Translations under genes and position numbers: made by a program
The notes under the pieces: generated by a model
Told to the model about the DNA's origin: nothing
The model's database searches: none
What the model saw: the letters and a program-made list of their open reading frames with translations, nothing else
Part shown: positions 63,815 to 64,000 of the stretch, one piece after another
Position numbering within the stretch: the first letter of the stretch is position 1
Layout of the letters: each line of letters opens with the position of its first letter
Assembly (NCBI RefSeq): GCF_001422925.1
Contig: NZ_LMNI01000001.1
Location: 178,075-242,074, forward strand
Origin: Microbacterium sp. Leaf288
Lineage (GTDB): Bacteria; Actinomycetota; Actinomycetes; Actinomycetales; Microbacteriaceae
Direction of reading: 5' to 3'
Length of the DNA stretch: 64,000 nt

Positions 63815-64000
63815 CCCTCCACGCTACGCCGCCCACCCCGGGCGCGTGCCCACCGCCCCACGCCCCACGCGCGGGCACCATCCCACGCCCACGCCCCGGG
63901 CCCCGGGCCCCGGGCCCCTCGTTCCGCCGTCACTTCGTGCGGGTCACCACGGGCCTCACCCACCAAAACCGACTGCGGAACACACACGCGACGGCCCGAC
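63815..64000. other. Window end: intergenic, CCCCGGG tandem tract
   Basis: No gene supported. Four closely spaced CCCCGGG-type units (about 63894-63918) form a self-complementary GC tract. The rest is Cys/Pro-codon-like GC-rich DNA without a family match. Confidence 0.45.

Overview
The window is high-GC DNA (about 70% G+C by eye) with dense, short-spaced genes, many 4-bp ATGA/GTGA overlaps and frequent GTG starts. Gene content points to an actinobacterium of the family Microbacteriaceae, most likely Microbacterium: DUF3073 next to purM/purF, actinobacterial AztABCD zinc uptake, BioQ-type control of BioYMN, HtaA/HmuTUV haem uptake under DtxR boxes, and a very frequent GGATGC/GCATCC word. The genus is inferred; no rRNA or tRNA gene is present.

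Layout. 1-3.2 kb: 3' end of a urease accessory operon (ureF partial, ureG with a His-rich tail, ureD) ending in a NiCoT nickel permease. 3.2-5.8 kb: aquaporin and a membrane-anchored sulfite-oxidase-fold molybdoenzyme. 5.8-10.8 kb: zinc uptake, with aztA divergent from aztB-aztD-aztC-aztD around a Zur-like box. 10.9-18.2 kb: accessory genes (membrane protein, methyltransferase, secreted cyclophilin-like protein, MmyB-type regulator with an LLM oxidoreductase, SWEET-like transporter, orphan formylglycine-generating enzyme, YdeI-like protein). 18.3-22.9 kb: three paralogous membrane-anchored proteins of unknown function around a berberine-bridge-type oxidase. 23-30 kb: PhzF-like protein and thiamine genes (MoeB/ThiF-rhodanese, thiG, thiS, thiO, divergent thiE, and thiC under a TPP riboswitch). 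30-35.2 kb: bioQ divergent from a compact operon bioY, AMP ligase, thiolase homologue, bioM, bioN, CHY zinc finger, with three tandem BioQ-like operators.

35.2-38.6 kb is an accessory patch of lower GC: a truncated DUF262 gene, a HEPN protein, a P-loop kinase, a PAP2 phosphatase and an acetyltransferase. 38.8-49.4 kb: a giant RND permease with an acidic tail, paired crcB fluoride channels, topoisomerase IB, SDR dehydrogenase, TipA-like MerR regulator, and a DUF4097-PadR pair with palindromic operators. 49.4-56.9 kb: UspA, DUF3073, CynX-type MFS permease, purM-purF, and a DUF559 endonuclease-fold gene bracketed by two related palindromic elements. 57-63.4 kb: an iron/haem locus, with an HtaA-domain surface protein divergent from hmuTUV around two DtxR boxes. 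A sterol-carrier-family gene closes the window.

Strongest leads for something undescribed: (1) the AMP ligase and the thiolase homologue lacking canonical active-site residues inside the BioQ/BioYMN operon; (2) the DUF559 gene bracketed by two palindromes; (3) the three-member membrane protein family at 18.3-22.9 kb; (4) the doubled AztD in the zinc cluster; (5) the decayed DUF262/HEPN module.
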